Source: an uncultured Collinsella sp. (GTDB lineage: Bacteria > Actinomycetota > Coriobacteriia > Coriobacteriales > Coriobacteriaceae). From it: a stretch of 22,477 nt of DNA. Position 1 is the stretch's first letter, and the number at the start of each line of letters is the position of its first letter. The position numbers were made by a program, and so were the translations under genes. The notes beneath the pieces are model-generated. The model worked only from the letters and a program-made list of their open reading frames with translations. It ran no database searches and was not told the DNA's origin. Positions 15,219 to 22,477 of the stretch are shown piece by piece. The stretch is taken from assembly GCA_902489295.1 (NCBI GenBank), contig CABTZM010000008.1, forward strand, positions 1-22,477. The letters are read 5' to 3'.

Positions 15219-16871
15219 GTGGCGGGTAGATTGGGGCCTTCCTTGATTCGATGCGTTCTCTCGAGGTTCATCAGAGCAAAAGGGGCTTTCGTCTTCATTG
15301 CTATCACGGTGATTGGAACCGCTCTCTCCTATGCCATGCCATACGTGAACGGGAAATTCTTAGATTTTCTTCTCGGTAACCGCAGCGAAAGAGACGCCGT
15401 ACTCTTCGCGCTCCTGGTTGCGTCAATAGGAGTTTTCTCCACCCTCTTTACTTATTTTGCAGGAACACTTTCCATTCGCATAACCACGAGACTTTCCTTT
15501 GATCTTCTCAGGGAGGCCGTCTTGCGTTTTGAAAGAGACGATTACTTGGTGAGTCGGACCATCGATCCAGCCTATACAACGCAACGGATTATTTCCGACT
15601 CCAGCGTGGTCTCATCCTTCGTTTTGGCGAATTTTATCAGTGCGCCGCTGTCCATTGTAGCCATTCCCATCGTATTGCTTATCATATGGTCAATTGATTC
15701 AACTCTCGCGGTGTTTTCCATCATTCTCCTCATCGTGTATTTCTGTGTAATTACTGGGTTGAGGAAACTTTTGTATAGGGTCACGTATGAGAAGAAAGAG
15801 GCGGACAGCGCCTTTTACGCCGCAATTGCATCGCAGCTTAATCAGATTCTCAACATTCAACTGACATCTTCGTACGGCAAGAGCGAACAAGCGCTCGACG
15901 CTGGGTTTAAGAGCTATTTTCCCAAAGTTTTGCGCTCCGGAAAGCTATCATATTCTCTGACATCGCTCGATGGTCTTTTCGCAGCGTTGTTTCAAGCGGT
16001 GATACTTGTTGTTTCCGGAGTACGAATCATTAACGGAACTATGTCAATAGGCGAGTACACTATCATCGGTACATACTTCGCGGTTCTCTTTAAGACTTTG
16101 AAAAGTATGATGTCATTGTTCAAATCCTATCAAGATGCCAAAGCATCATGGGATAGGACGGCTATCGCGACGAGAGAAAAGGAGAGATCGGGGTGGAATC
16201 GGACCGATTTAGCTAAACTCGATGAAATAAATGACATTTCGGTATCTGATTTGGAATTCTCGGTTGCCCTTCCAGACGGATCTGTCCGAGAGGTCCTCGG
16301 CGGGTTTTCTTTCAAGTTTTCCGGTCCTGGTACATATTGCATAGTTGGGGAAAACGGAAGAGGCAAGACGTCACTTCTTTACTTGATGCTCGGGCTATAC
16401 TCATCGAAAGGCAAAGTAAAATACAACGGCGTGCCAATCGAAGAATGCGACTTGGATTACATACGTGCGAGAGAGATATCGTGCTGCCCACAGTCGTGCT
16501 TCGCGCCGGACGAAACGGTGAAAGAGCTGTTAGAGTATTTCGACACGCCCTTTTCTTCCTATCACCGGGGTGTAGATGGCCTACTTTCGCTGGAAAACAG
16601 CGTGAAGGAGTTGCTCGGGAAACGTTGCTCCGCGCTTTCGGGCGGTGAGCTGCGCCGAGTGTACTTATGGTCGGCGATTTCACGCAAGTCGTCAGTTTTG
16701 GTACTCGACGAGCCCACGACTGGGTTAGACGCTGTAAGCCGCGCCGAGCTTGCGGCCTATGTTAAGCGCAACAAGCAAAGCCAGCTGATCATCGTTGTCT
16801 CTCACGATGACGAGATGGTCGGCGCGGTAGAAGGGGTAGTGGATTTAGGCAGCATGTACCAGGGTAAATGA
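15219..16871 (+). CDS. ABC half-transporter (fused permease and ATPase), probable peptide exporter
   Basis: This 550-residue protein fuses a six-helix type-1 exporter membrane domain (helices within about 22-45, 60-83, 132-180 and 250-300) with a nucleotide-binding domain (about 340-548). The ATPase has Walker A GENGRGKTS (377-385), Q-loop CCPQSC (422-427), signature LSGGE (473-477), Walker B VLVLDEPT (493-500) and H-loop His529 in VVSHDDE. Such proteins dimerise and pump peptides, lipids or drugs out of the cell. No N-terminal C39 peptidase domain is present, so it cannot remove a leader itself. The start is uncertain: the first in-frame codon is a GTG at 15219 without a close Shine-Dalgarno, and the conserved hydrophobic region starts about 20 residues later. 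It is convergent with the radical SAM peptide operon and is the natural candidate for its exporter. GC content is below the flanking core genes. Confidence 0.93.
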   Translation: MAGRLGPSLIRCVLSRFIRAKGAFVFIAITVIGTALSYAMPYVNGKFLDFLLGNRSERDAVLFALLVASIGVFSTLFTYFAGTLSIRITTRLSFDLLREAVLRFERDDYLVSRTIDPAYTTQRIISDSSVVSSFVLANFISAPLSIVAIPIVLLIIWSIDSTLAVFSIILLIVYFCVITGLRKLLYRVTYEKKEADSAFYAAIASQLNQILNIQLTSSYGKSEQALDAGFKSYFPKVLRSGKLSYSLTSLDGLFAALFQAVILVVSGVRIINGTMSIGEYTIIGTYFAVLFKTLKSMMSLFKSYQDAKASWDRTAIATREKERSGWNRTDLAKLDEINDISVSDLEFSVALPDGSVREVLGGFSFKFSGPGTYCIVGENGRGKTSLLYLMLGLYSSKGKVKYNGVPIEECDLDYIRAREISCCPQSCFAPDETVKELLEYFDTPFSSYHRGVDGLLSLENSVKELLGKRCSALSGGELRRVYLWSAISRKSSVLVLDEPTTGLDAVSRAELAAYVKRNKQSQLIIVVSHDDEMVGAVEGVVDLGSMYQGK

Positions 16872-17001
16872 TGACAAGTGTAGTGCTACCCAACTGGCAG
16901 AGATAACAAAGAGGCGATGCAGATGCACGTAGCATTCAGGCGGTTCGGACTCGGTGCCTTCACGCCATCGCAACGCTTTCAGATATAGTTCTCGTTCTCT
17001 T

Positions 17002-17019
17002 ACTAAAGGAAACTTTAGT
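17002..17019 (+). terminator. Small hairpin after the ABC transporter
   Basis: ACTAAAG and CTTTAGT pair as a 7-bp AT-rich stem closed by a GAAA tetraloop, 130 bases past the transporter stop. The stem is weak and followed only by TCTACG, so termination here is doubtful. Confidence 0.25.
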
Positions 17020-17242
17020 CTACGTCATCTTGTCGAGACAGAGGTGAAGCGAAGTGTTGTCGCGACGTATCTTATTCCAGGTGGCTCAGTATCAGCGTGA
17101 GAATCGCACCAAAGTGTACTTACGATTCTCGTGTCCCACGGACAACATGAGCTGAGCATTGAGGTTCCACCCTTTGCTGCAACTACACGGGGTTGGACGG
17201 CAATGAATATGCCGGGCCGCATACCACGCGCAGCGGGGGTCC

Positions 17243-17368
17243 ATGTCCCAGTATGTTGCCTACAGCAGCCTCGATGTCCACGCACACATCATCTCTGCCT
17301 TCGCGTTCAATCCATTTGCCGGAGAGTGCGAGGGTTGCCAGGCCGTAGAATTCGAGCCGAACAAATGA
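17243..17368 (+). pseudogene. N-terminal remnant of an IS110-family transposase
   Basis: A 41-codon open frame starting MSQYVAYSSLDVHAHIISAF and ending EFEPNK resembles the N-terminus of IS110/IS1111 (DEDD) transposases. In that family a GLDVHxxxIxACxF-type motif carries the first catalytic Asp. The frame stops after the first strand-turn unit, whereas intact enzymes are about 300-450 residues. No terminal repeats or second half were seen nearby. It indicates past mobile-element activity in the island. Confidence 0.5.
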
Positions 17369-17462
17369 AATGCGGTATCAGCGCATAGGATTAAACTGAC
17401 GATTGCTTTGCACTGAGAATACGCTTGGAAAGCCGCTATGGGTGGCGGCCCGGGTTAAATAG

Positions 17463-17507
17463 AGAAGCCCGTCCGATCACTTTCATGTGGCGAACGGTCG
17501 GGCTTCT
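17463..17507 (-). terminator. Probable terminator of the radical SAM/Cys-rich peptide operon
   Basis: AGAAGCCCG (17463-17471) pairs with CGGGCTTCT (17499-17507). After one T-T mismatch, a further CCG/CGG pair extends the stem. It lies 65 bases past the stop of the 35-residue peptide gene on the minus strand. The trailing sequence is CTATTTAA on the minus strand and TATTCC on the plus strand, so the U-tract is poor either way. It could serve either unit. Confidence 0.55.
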
Positions 17508-17571
17508 TATTCCACTTGCCAATGCTCGGCTCATATTGGAAGAAAGCTACGCTAATATTTGCGTGACACTC

Positions 17572-17679
17572 CTATTTTCTCCGAAGAAAGAGTCGGATAA
17601 TGAAGAATAGAATTAAAAAAGGTGCCAGATATAACGCAAGTATAAAGGCTAATCCAACGAGACCTTGCAATAATGGCAT
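17572..17679 (-). CDS. 35-residue hydrophobic membrane peptide
   Basis: A very short frame encodes MPLLQGLVGLAFILALY followed by more hydrophobic residues and the basic end RLFLRRK. Nearly the whole peptide is a single membrane helix, with a positive C-terminus expected to stay in the cytoplasm. The start is supported by GGGAGGAG six or fewer bases before the ATG, one of the best ribosome binding sites in the region. It is the last gene of the operon, 78 bases after the second Cys-rich peptide. No family is recognised. It might give self-protection, help the exporter, or be a small protein unrelated to the peptide product. It is too short for most gene callers. Confidence 0.6.
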   Translation of the reverse strand: MPLLQGLVGLAFILALYLAPFLILFFIIRLFLRRK

Positions 17680-17757
17680 AACTCCTCCCAGACACGAGAT
17701 TTTGGTATTTGTTCCCATCTTATTCTGAATTGGACCAAATAGTTCCTAGCCACAAAA

Positions 17758-17937
17758 CTACTCGTCAACTGGATCGCACCAATCTGCTGGCAAAACACAG
17801 CTTGATTCTTTATCGACATAGCACCAATCCGCAACAGGGCACTCGGCGATGTCGTAAAAATTGCATATATCAACTCCAAGACAACAAGGCTCAACGGGAG
17901 GATGTTCATTTGAACCAACAGGATGGATATGCTTCAT
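17758..17937 (-). CDS. Cys-rich RiPP precursor peptide B (59 aa)
   Basis: The 59-residue peptide begins MKHIHPVGSNEHPPVEP and has seven Cys at 18, 19, 25, 33, 39, 47 and 54. The core reads CCLGVDIC, then YDIAEC, ADWC (36-39), a second ADWC (51-54) and an acidic end, DPVDE. The first six residues match the upstream peptide A, and five core positions (DIC, YD-A, C, D-C, C and C) align with it. Paired with an adjacent radical SAM/SPASM enzyme, this is the expected form of a RiPP substrate: a conserved recognition leader and a Cys-rich core. AGGAG precedes the ATG by six bases, and the gene starts 30 bases after peptide A ends. No GG or other protease site is evident. From memory it resembles clostridial Cys-rich precursor classes (CLI_3235 or Clo7bot type); that assignment is not verified. 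Confidence 0.8.
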   Translation of the reverse strand: MKHIHPVGSNEHPPVEPCCLGVDICNFYDIAECPVADWCYVDKESSCVLPADWCDPVDE

Positions 17938-17967
17938 AACAGCTCCTCACCTTAATCCAATTAGAGA

Positions 17968-18171
17968 CTACGTTTGATCAATGCCACAGTGATCTACAAC
18001 GCAGATGCTGCCGCCATCCATGTCATAGTCGCAGTAATCGTATGCACCACAGCCATCTGCTTTATCATAAACAGTACAGATGTCAGTAATGCCCAAGAGG
18101 CAGTCAAAAGACATCGGCTTCACGCCTGCCTCGTCGCCACTTCCTGGATTAATCGGATGAATATGCTTCAC
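17968..18171 (-). CDS. Cys-rich RiPP precursor peptide A (67 aa, GTG start)
   Basis: Starting at a GTG preceded by AAAGGGAGG, the 67-residue peptide begins (M)KHIHPINPGSGDEAG and has six Cys at 24, 32, 41, 47, 57 and 62. The core includes CLLGITDIC, YDKADGC, YDYCDYDMDGG and CVVDHC. An upstream in-frame ATG at 18219 would add 16 residues, but they show no ribosome binding site and break the alignment with peptide B, whose KHIHP sits at its start. Aligning the two shows that only one Cys of the CC pair in B is extra. The Asp- and Tyr-rich core is unusual and may bind metal or be the target of cross-linking. It lies 169 bases after the radical SAM gene. Function as the maturase substrate is inferred from pairing, size and composition. 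Confidence 0.82.
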   Translation of the reverse strand: MKHIHPINPGSGDEAGVKPMSFDCLLGITDICTVYDKADGCGAYDYCDYDMDGGSICVVDHCGIDQT

Positions 18172-18340
18172 GACTACCTCCCTTTGAGTGCAGAAAAACC
18201 TCAATATTGTGTATAACAAACCAAGATGTCTAGTTCACCATATTTCTAGAATGGTTTCGGCGAACGTAGCAATAAGCTTCGCAGACGGTAATCAGAAGAA
18301 CGAACACCTCCACAATGGTGACAGCAATGCGCTGAACCGC

Positions 18341-19699
18341 TTATTCCGATACAGTAGCTTCTCGTTGATTTTTCTCCTGCGAAGATGAGTGGCGGGAAAT
18401 AAGGTCAAAAGCCATCTCGTAGCACATTTTTCTATATTCACATGATGCAGGGTGTAGACTCTTGGGCAAGTAGCCGTGCTCGTCTGCAGCCTCCCAGCTA
18501 CAGCCCCCACCACAGAAAGACCGAGCCCAACAGTCCGTACAGTCAATTCTTTTTTCGACACCCTGACTCCAGTTTTCAATATACCTAGTTTCGTCAATTC
18601 CGGTGACGATGTTGCCCATTTTGAATCGCATCATCCCGACAAACCTGTGACAGGGGTATACGTCCCCTTCGGGAGTCACGGAAATAAAACGCCTGCCAGC
18701 CCCGCATCCGACAAAGGCGATCCTGTTGCTCATAATCAAATCAACTGCAGTTTTCAATGTTCTAAACAAGGGCTTTTCCCCTTGATCAATCTGTTTGAGA
18801 TATTGATCCGCCAAATCTATTAGGCCCGCCCTGATTTTGTTTAATGAGTGTTCGTCGAGTTTGATATTCTCATCGAATGAGCTCACGGGCGAGAAGTAAA
18901 TCCTTCTGAAGCCCATCTCTTTAAACTGAAGATAGTCTTCAACAAGGTTACAGTTATTATTTGTTAAGGTCGCTCTTGCGCCGAAGGGGAACGACTCGGA
19001 AAAACGACGAACGTTTTTGTCGATATCGGAGAAAGAGCCGCCTCCCGTCTTGTACGGGCGCGATGCATCGTGCTTGCATCCTGTACCATCGAGACTAATC
19101 AGAACAGAAAACCCGTGCTCCTTGAAAGAATTCACAGCAGTGTCATTCAAAAGCGTTCCGTTGGTCGTAATAGAATAGGTAAAGTTTCTATTGGGGTATA
19201 TTCTTTTTGAATAGTCGACCGTTTTCCATATCAGCGGCTCGTTAATCATGGGTTCCCCACCAAAAAAGACGATCGCAAGCGTTTCGTTTTCCGATGAACT
19301 TGCGACGAGGTAGTCGACCGCCTTGAAGGCTATCTCGTCTGTCATCAGCAGAGGAGACGTTCCATAATCTCCTTTACCGGCAAAACAGTAACTACAACCA
19401 AGGTTGCATGCATGTGAAACGTGGAGTTCGATGGATCTAAGTTTTCGAGGCGTGTCTTTTGTTAAGAAAGTCCGCTCAGACAATCGTTGATACTCATCAA
19501 TGTCGTCTTCAAGTTCTGCTATGGTCGTTTGGTCGTAGCCTTTCGCAGCAAGTGACTTTGTTAGCAACTTCGAGTTGACCGTTCTTCCCGATGCTTCAAA
19601 TATGCGAAGCGCATCTTCTGATGCTTGGTCAACCTGAAAGCAATTGCGAGTGACCTCATCGAAGCAGTAACGACGATCACTTACTGAGAAAAAATGCAT
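18341..19699 (-). CDS. Radical SAM/SPASM peptide maturase (Cys-rich peptide maturase type)
   Basis: This enzyme should use S-adenosylmethionine and iron-sulfur clusters to install a bond or modification on a peptide. The 452-residue product (ATG at 19699, preceded by GAGGAA) has an N-terminal region of about 85 residues resembling the peptide-binding wing of related maturases. The radical SAM motif is HACNLGCSYCF with cluster Cys 98, 102 and 105, followed by FFGGEP (about 145-150). A C-terminal SPASM domain is rich in Cys: a CGAGRRF segment, VYPCHRF, CTDC, then CGGGCSWEA, and CEYRKMC near the end, enough for two auxiliary clusters. A GTG at 19729 would add ten residues and has no ribosome binding site. 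Similar enzymes act on thioether-type or other Cys-rich peptides; anaerobic sulfatase maturases share the fold, but no sulfatase is present while two Cys-rich peptides follow directly. The resemblance to the CcpM class is from memory. GC content is lower than the flanking core. Confidence 0.92.
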   Translation of the reverse strand: MHFFSVSDRRYCFDEVTRNCFQVDQASEDALRIFEASGRTVNSKLLTKSLAAKGYDQTTIAELEDDIDEYQRLSERTFLTKDTPRKLRSIELHVSHACNLGCSYCFAGKGDYGTSPLLMTDEIAFKAVDYLVASSSENETLAIVFFGGEPMINEPLIWKTVDYSKRIYPNRNFTYSITTNGTLLNDTAVNSFKEHGFSVLISLDGTGCKHDASRPYKTGGGSFSDIDKNVRRFSESFPFGARATLTNNNCNLVEDYLQFKEMGFRRIYFSPVSSFDENIKLDEHSLNKIRAGLIDLADQYLKQIDQGEKPLFRTLKTAVDLIMSNRIAFVGCGAGRRFISVTPEGDVYPCHRFVGMMRFKMGNIVTGIDETRYIENWSQGVEKRIDCTDCWARSFCGGGCSWEAADEHGYLPKSLHPASCEYRKMCYEMAFDLISRHSSSQEKNQREATVSE

Positions 19700-20261
19700 A
19701 CGTTCCTCAATTTCATGCTGGACTGGCACTAACCTTGTTTATTGTTGCGCAGCTACAAAAAACCACCAGCGGGGATTCGGTGTGCGGCCCAATCGGACTC
19801 CCAAAAGGTTCTATTTGAGACTGGCAAGCTTTGTGTTGTTGGCACTTCGACAGCGCTCTTTATTCCAACATGGAGCCTCGCAGTTTGAGTCGACTTGCCT
19901 CTGGAAGGTCCGATCTTAACTTGATTTAGGATGAAAACAGATTACAGGCGCGCTCCTCTAGAAAGAAAGGAAACCAATCGCCGCCTTTCACCAGGAAAGT
20001 TTTTATAGCCCACCTCGAGCAAAATGAAAGATGCGAGAGCGATTGGGGAACAACGCGAATCTCCCCTTTTGGGTGGGAGCGAGCCTTCAGCCACCGGCGA
20101 ACGACTCGCCCTGGTCAGAATCTGGAAGTGGTGCCGGGCCGCTTGGGCCTCCCCGGTGACTTCGTGGGGCTTACCTGCCTGACGTCGAGGAGTACATCCG
20201 CAAGATTCGTTCCCTATGCCGTTTGCTCTCACGCCCGCCTTAGTTCCAAGTCGGGCGAGCC
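19700..20261. other. 560-base gap upstream of the maturase gene, no gene supported
   Basis: This holds the upstream region of the peptide operon and the junction with the right repeat. I see no convincing promoter hexamer pair. Short open frames occur on both strands but lack a ribosome binding site or motif. The segment near 20170-20200 contains a frame reading AYLPDVEEYIRKIR, coding-like but unattached to any start, possibly a scrap of a lost gene. Confidence 0.4.
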
Positions 20262-20689
20262 GCCGCGCTCATGCGACCCGTGGCGGCGACACGTCGACGC
20301 CGCGCTCGCTGAGCACATCTTCGGTCGCGGGCGAGCACGAGGTCGCGCCGGCGCATCCGCTGGGACTGCTGTGCGTGCAAAACGGCTACGTGGTGAGCGT
20401 CCCGCGCTGGATTCAGCCGAGTGAGGAAGGCGTTGAGATCGGCGCGCTGGCAACGGGGGAGGGCGGCATCACCGACGACGTCTCGGCCCGCCATGCCCAT
20501 ATCTGGTGCGACGAGTCTGGCGCATGGTTTGTCGAGGACCTGTCGTCCACTAACGGCACCGTGGTGGTAAACGGGGCCACGAGTGTGTGTATTCAAGTAG
20601 AGCCCGGCCGCTCCGCCCAGCTCAACCCCGGCGACGAGCTCAAACTCGGCGAATCCACCACCTACGCCATCCTGCTCGGCGCCCTCTAG
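20262..20689 (+). pseudogene. Truncated second copy of the FHA-domain gene
   Basis: The reading frame encodes only the last third of the 13015-13953 protein, from the Ser/Thr-Pro linker through the FHA domain (APAHPLGLLCVQN, VPRWIQPSEEGVEIGALATG, SARHAHIW, DLSSTNGTVVVN) to the same C-terminus. The N-terminal 170 residues are missing; the upstream bases are unrelated. An open frame extends back to 20216, but no ribosome binding site supports a start. It is close to but not identical with the intact copy, including changes such as R to S in GATRVCI, and D to G with loss of VG. It is either a paralogue truncated by the island's arrival or a leftover of allelic recombination. Confidence 0.75.
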
Positions 20690-20720
20690 CCGGCAGTTAG
20701 GGACGTTCCTTTCCTGCCGG
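20690..20720. repeat. Palindromic extragenic element (copy B)
   Basis: CCGGCAG (20690-20696) and CTGCCGG (20714-20720) pair around a 17-base pyrimidine-rich loop, as in copy A at 13953-13985. The stem is kept while the loop varies, which favours a structure under selection. Confidence 0.55.
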
Positions 20721-20853
20721 TACTTGGGGACACTCCTTGGCGCGTCAGAGCCAGTCGTCCGGGGATGGAGGGACCATTCTGGCCTTTGGCGGTCACCCGA
20801 GGTAAACCTTTACCGCCCGCCTATATTTGTCGAAATTACACTTGACGGCGGGG

Positions 20854-20859
20854 TACAAT
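20854..20859 (+). promoter_or_regulatory. Candidate -10 element upstream of nifJ
   Basis: TACAAT, five of six to consensus, sits 281 bases before the nifJ start. A TTGACG lies only 6 bases upstream, too close to be its -35, and TTGTCG at 20827 is 21 bases away, too far. The promoter call is therefore weak. Confidence 0.35.
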
Positions 20860-21092
20860 AAACCCGCATGCGGATTTCCGTTGCGGGCGCTTCCCATCGC
20901 CGGGGCGTGCCCGGGAGCATCCGGCATGCGGCCTTTGCGGCGCTCGGTCATGTGCAAGACGGGCGGTCGGGTCTGTGGGGCGCATCAGCTGGCCCTCGCC
21001 TCGGCATGTCTTCTCTCCACGCCACGTACCTGCTGCTGAGCCTGCCTGCCAGATGATTGGAAGCAACAGCGTAAATCCCATCACGCCAACAT

Positions 21093-21108
21093 CCCGGCGA
21101 TCGCCGGG
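21093..21108. promoter_or_regulatory. 16-bp perfect palindrome before nifJ
   Basis: CCCGGCGATCGCCGGG is self-complementary over 16 bases and lies just upstream of GGAGAGGGG, the nifJ ribosome binding site. It may be an operator or an RNA hairpin controlling translation. It is not the TTGTGA-type site of the redox regulator Rex. Confidence 0.4.
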
Positions 21109-21140
21109 GCCTGTATACCTATATGAGAGGAGAGGGGTAT

Positions 21141-22477
<1,337 letters not shown>

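Larger units (their letters stand above)
16872..17571. other. 700-base gap between transporter and peptide operon: transposon scrap, hairpins, no intact gene
   Basis: Between the two convergent units I find no intact gene. A small hairpin ACTAAAG-GAAA-CTTTAGT lies at 17002-17019, a possible weak terminator for the transporter. An IS110-like transposase fragment lies at 17243-17368 and the terminator-like hairpin at 17463-17507. The stretch from 17030 to 17240 has several short open frames in different phases with no recognisable motif and looks like decayed coding DNA. Confidence 0.5.
20262..20808 (+). repeat. Right copy of the imperfect ~550-bp direct repeat flanking the island
   Basis: It matches 13519-14072 in the same orientation, including about 120 bases of shared non-coding sequence beyond the stop (GGGGACACTCC, CAGAGCCAGTCG, CCGGGGATGGAGG). 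Homology stops near 20808, just before the nifJ leader. Confidence 0.85.
20809..21140 (+). other. Long GC-rich leader of nifJ with a 16-bp palindrome
   Basis: About 330 bases without a supported gene precede nifJ. If TACAAT at 20854 is the -10, the transcript would carry a 5' leader of roughly 275 bases. It is GC-rich with many complementary runs, and ends with the perfect palindrome CCCGGCGATCGCCGGG (21093-21108) 20-30 bases before the ribosome binding site. No known riboswitch or small RNA was recognised. Confidence 0.4.

Noticed and set aside
17131..17388. 85-residue plus-strand frame between transporter and peptide operon
   Set aside because: The phase that resembles a transposase is a different one; this frame has no recognisable features.
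18172..18219. Upstream ATG extension of precursor peptide A (MLYTILRFFCTQREVV)
   Set aside because: The GTG at 18171 has a strong AAAGGGAGG site and aligns exactly with the start of peptide B; the extension has no ribosome binding site and reads through that site.
18230..18313. GTG-started 27-residue hydrophobic peptide as a gene
   Set aside because: No Shine-Dalgarno sequence and no second copy at full quality; kept only as a low-interest finding.
19942..20232. 96-residue minus-strand frame upstream of the maturase
   Set aside because: No motif, no ribosome binding site, mixed composition; looks like chance coding at the repeat junction.
20868..21056. Short plus-strand frames in the nifJ leader
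   Set aside because: Arg/Ala/Gly composition typical of random GC-rich frames, with no start signal.
21093..21108. Rex redox-regulator site
   Set aside because: The palindrome lacks the TTGTGA/TCACAA half sites.

Overview
The window looks like chromosome of a high-GC, anaerobic actinobacterium, most likely of the class Coriobacteriia (Collinsella-like). This is inferred from three things: the strict-anaerobe enzyme pyruvate:ferredoxin oxidoreductase, an actinobacterial-type FhaA/FhaB/PP2C/Ser-Thr kinase cluster, and high GC in the core genes. No rRNA or tRNA gene is present to settle it.

Layout. (1) 1-4803, minus strand: a tightly overlapping operon of a multi-helix membrane Ser/Thr kinase, an FhaA-like DUF3662-FHA protein, a membrane-anchored FhaB-like FHA protein and a PP2C phosphatase cut by the window edge. 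(2) 4942-5649, minus: a YcxB-like membrane protein. (3) 5765-10019: the housekeeping set dnaX, ybaB and recR on the plus strand, interrupted by a minus-strand single-pass membrane protein (8276-8749). (4) 10265-13953, plus: a second phospho-signalling operon of an exported protein with a Ser/Gly linker, a divergent Ser/Thr kinase with C-terminal membrane helices, and an FHA protein. (5) 14073-20261: an AT-richer accessory island. (6) 20262-20808: a truncated second copy of the 3' end of the FHA gene plus its downstream DNA. (7) 21141 to the right edge: nifJ behind a long GC-rich leader.

The island is the notable part. A minus-strand operon encodes a radical SAM/SPASM peptide maturase (18341-19699). 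It is followed by two short Cys-rich precursor peptides (17968-18171, 67 aa from a GTG start; 17758-17937, 59 aa), which share a KHIHP N-terminus and an aligned six-Cys core. Next come a 35-residue membrane peptide with a strong ribosome binding site (17572-17679) and a terminator-like hairpin (17463-17507). A convergent ABC half-transporter (15219-16871) is the likely exporter. Together they form a ribosomally synthesised, post-translationally modified peptide (RiPP) locus of the Cys-rich/rSAM-SPASM type. The rest of the island holds wreckage: a methyltransferase gene broken by two nonsense codons and a frameshift, an IS110-like transposase N-terminal scrap, and long hairpins.

Imperfect direct repeats of about 550 bp (13519-14072 and 20262-20808) bracket the island. 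They suggest it lies in, or was inserted into, a duplicated FHA locus. How the parts work together is inferred: the two kinase/FHA modules probably act in cell-envelope or division signalling, while the RiPP island is an independent, horizontally acquired cargo.
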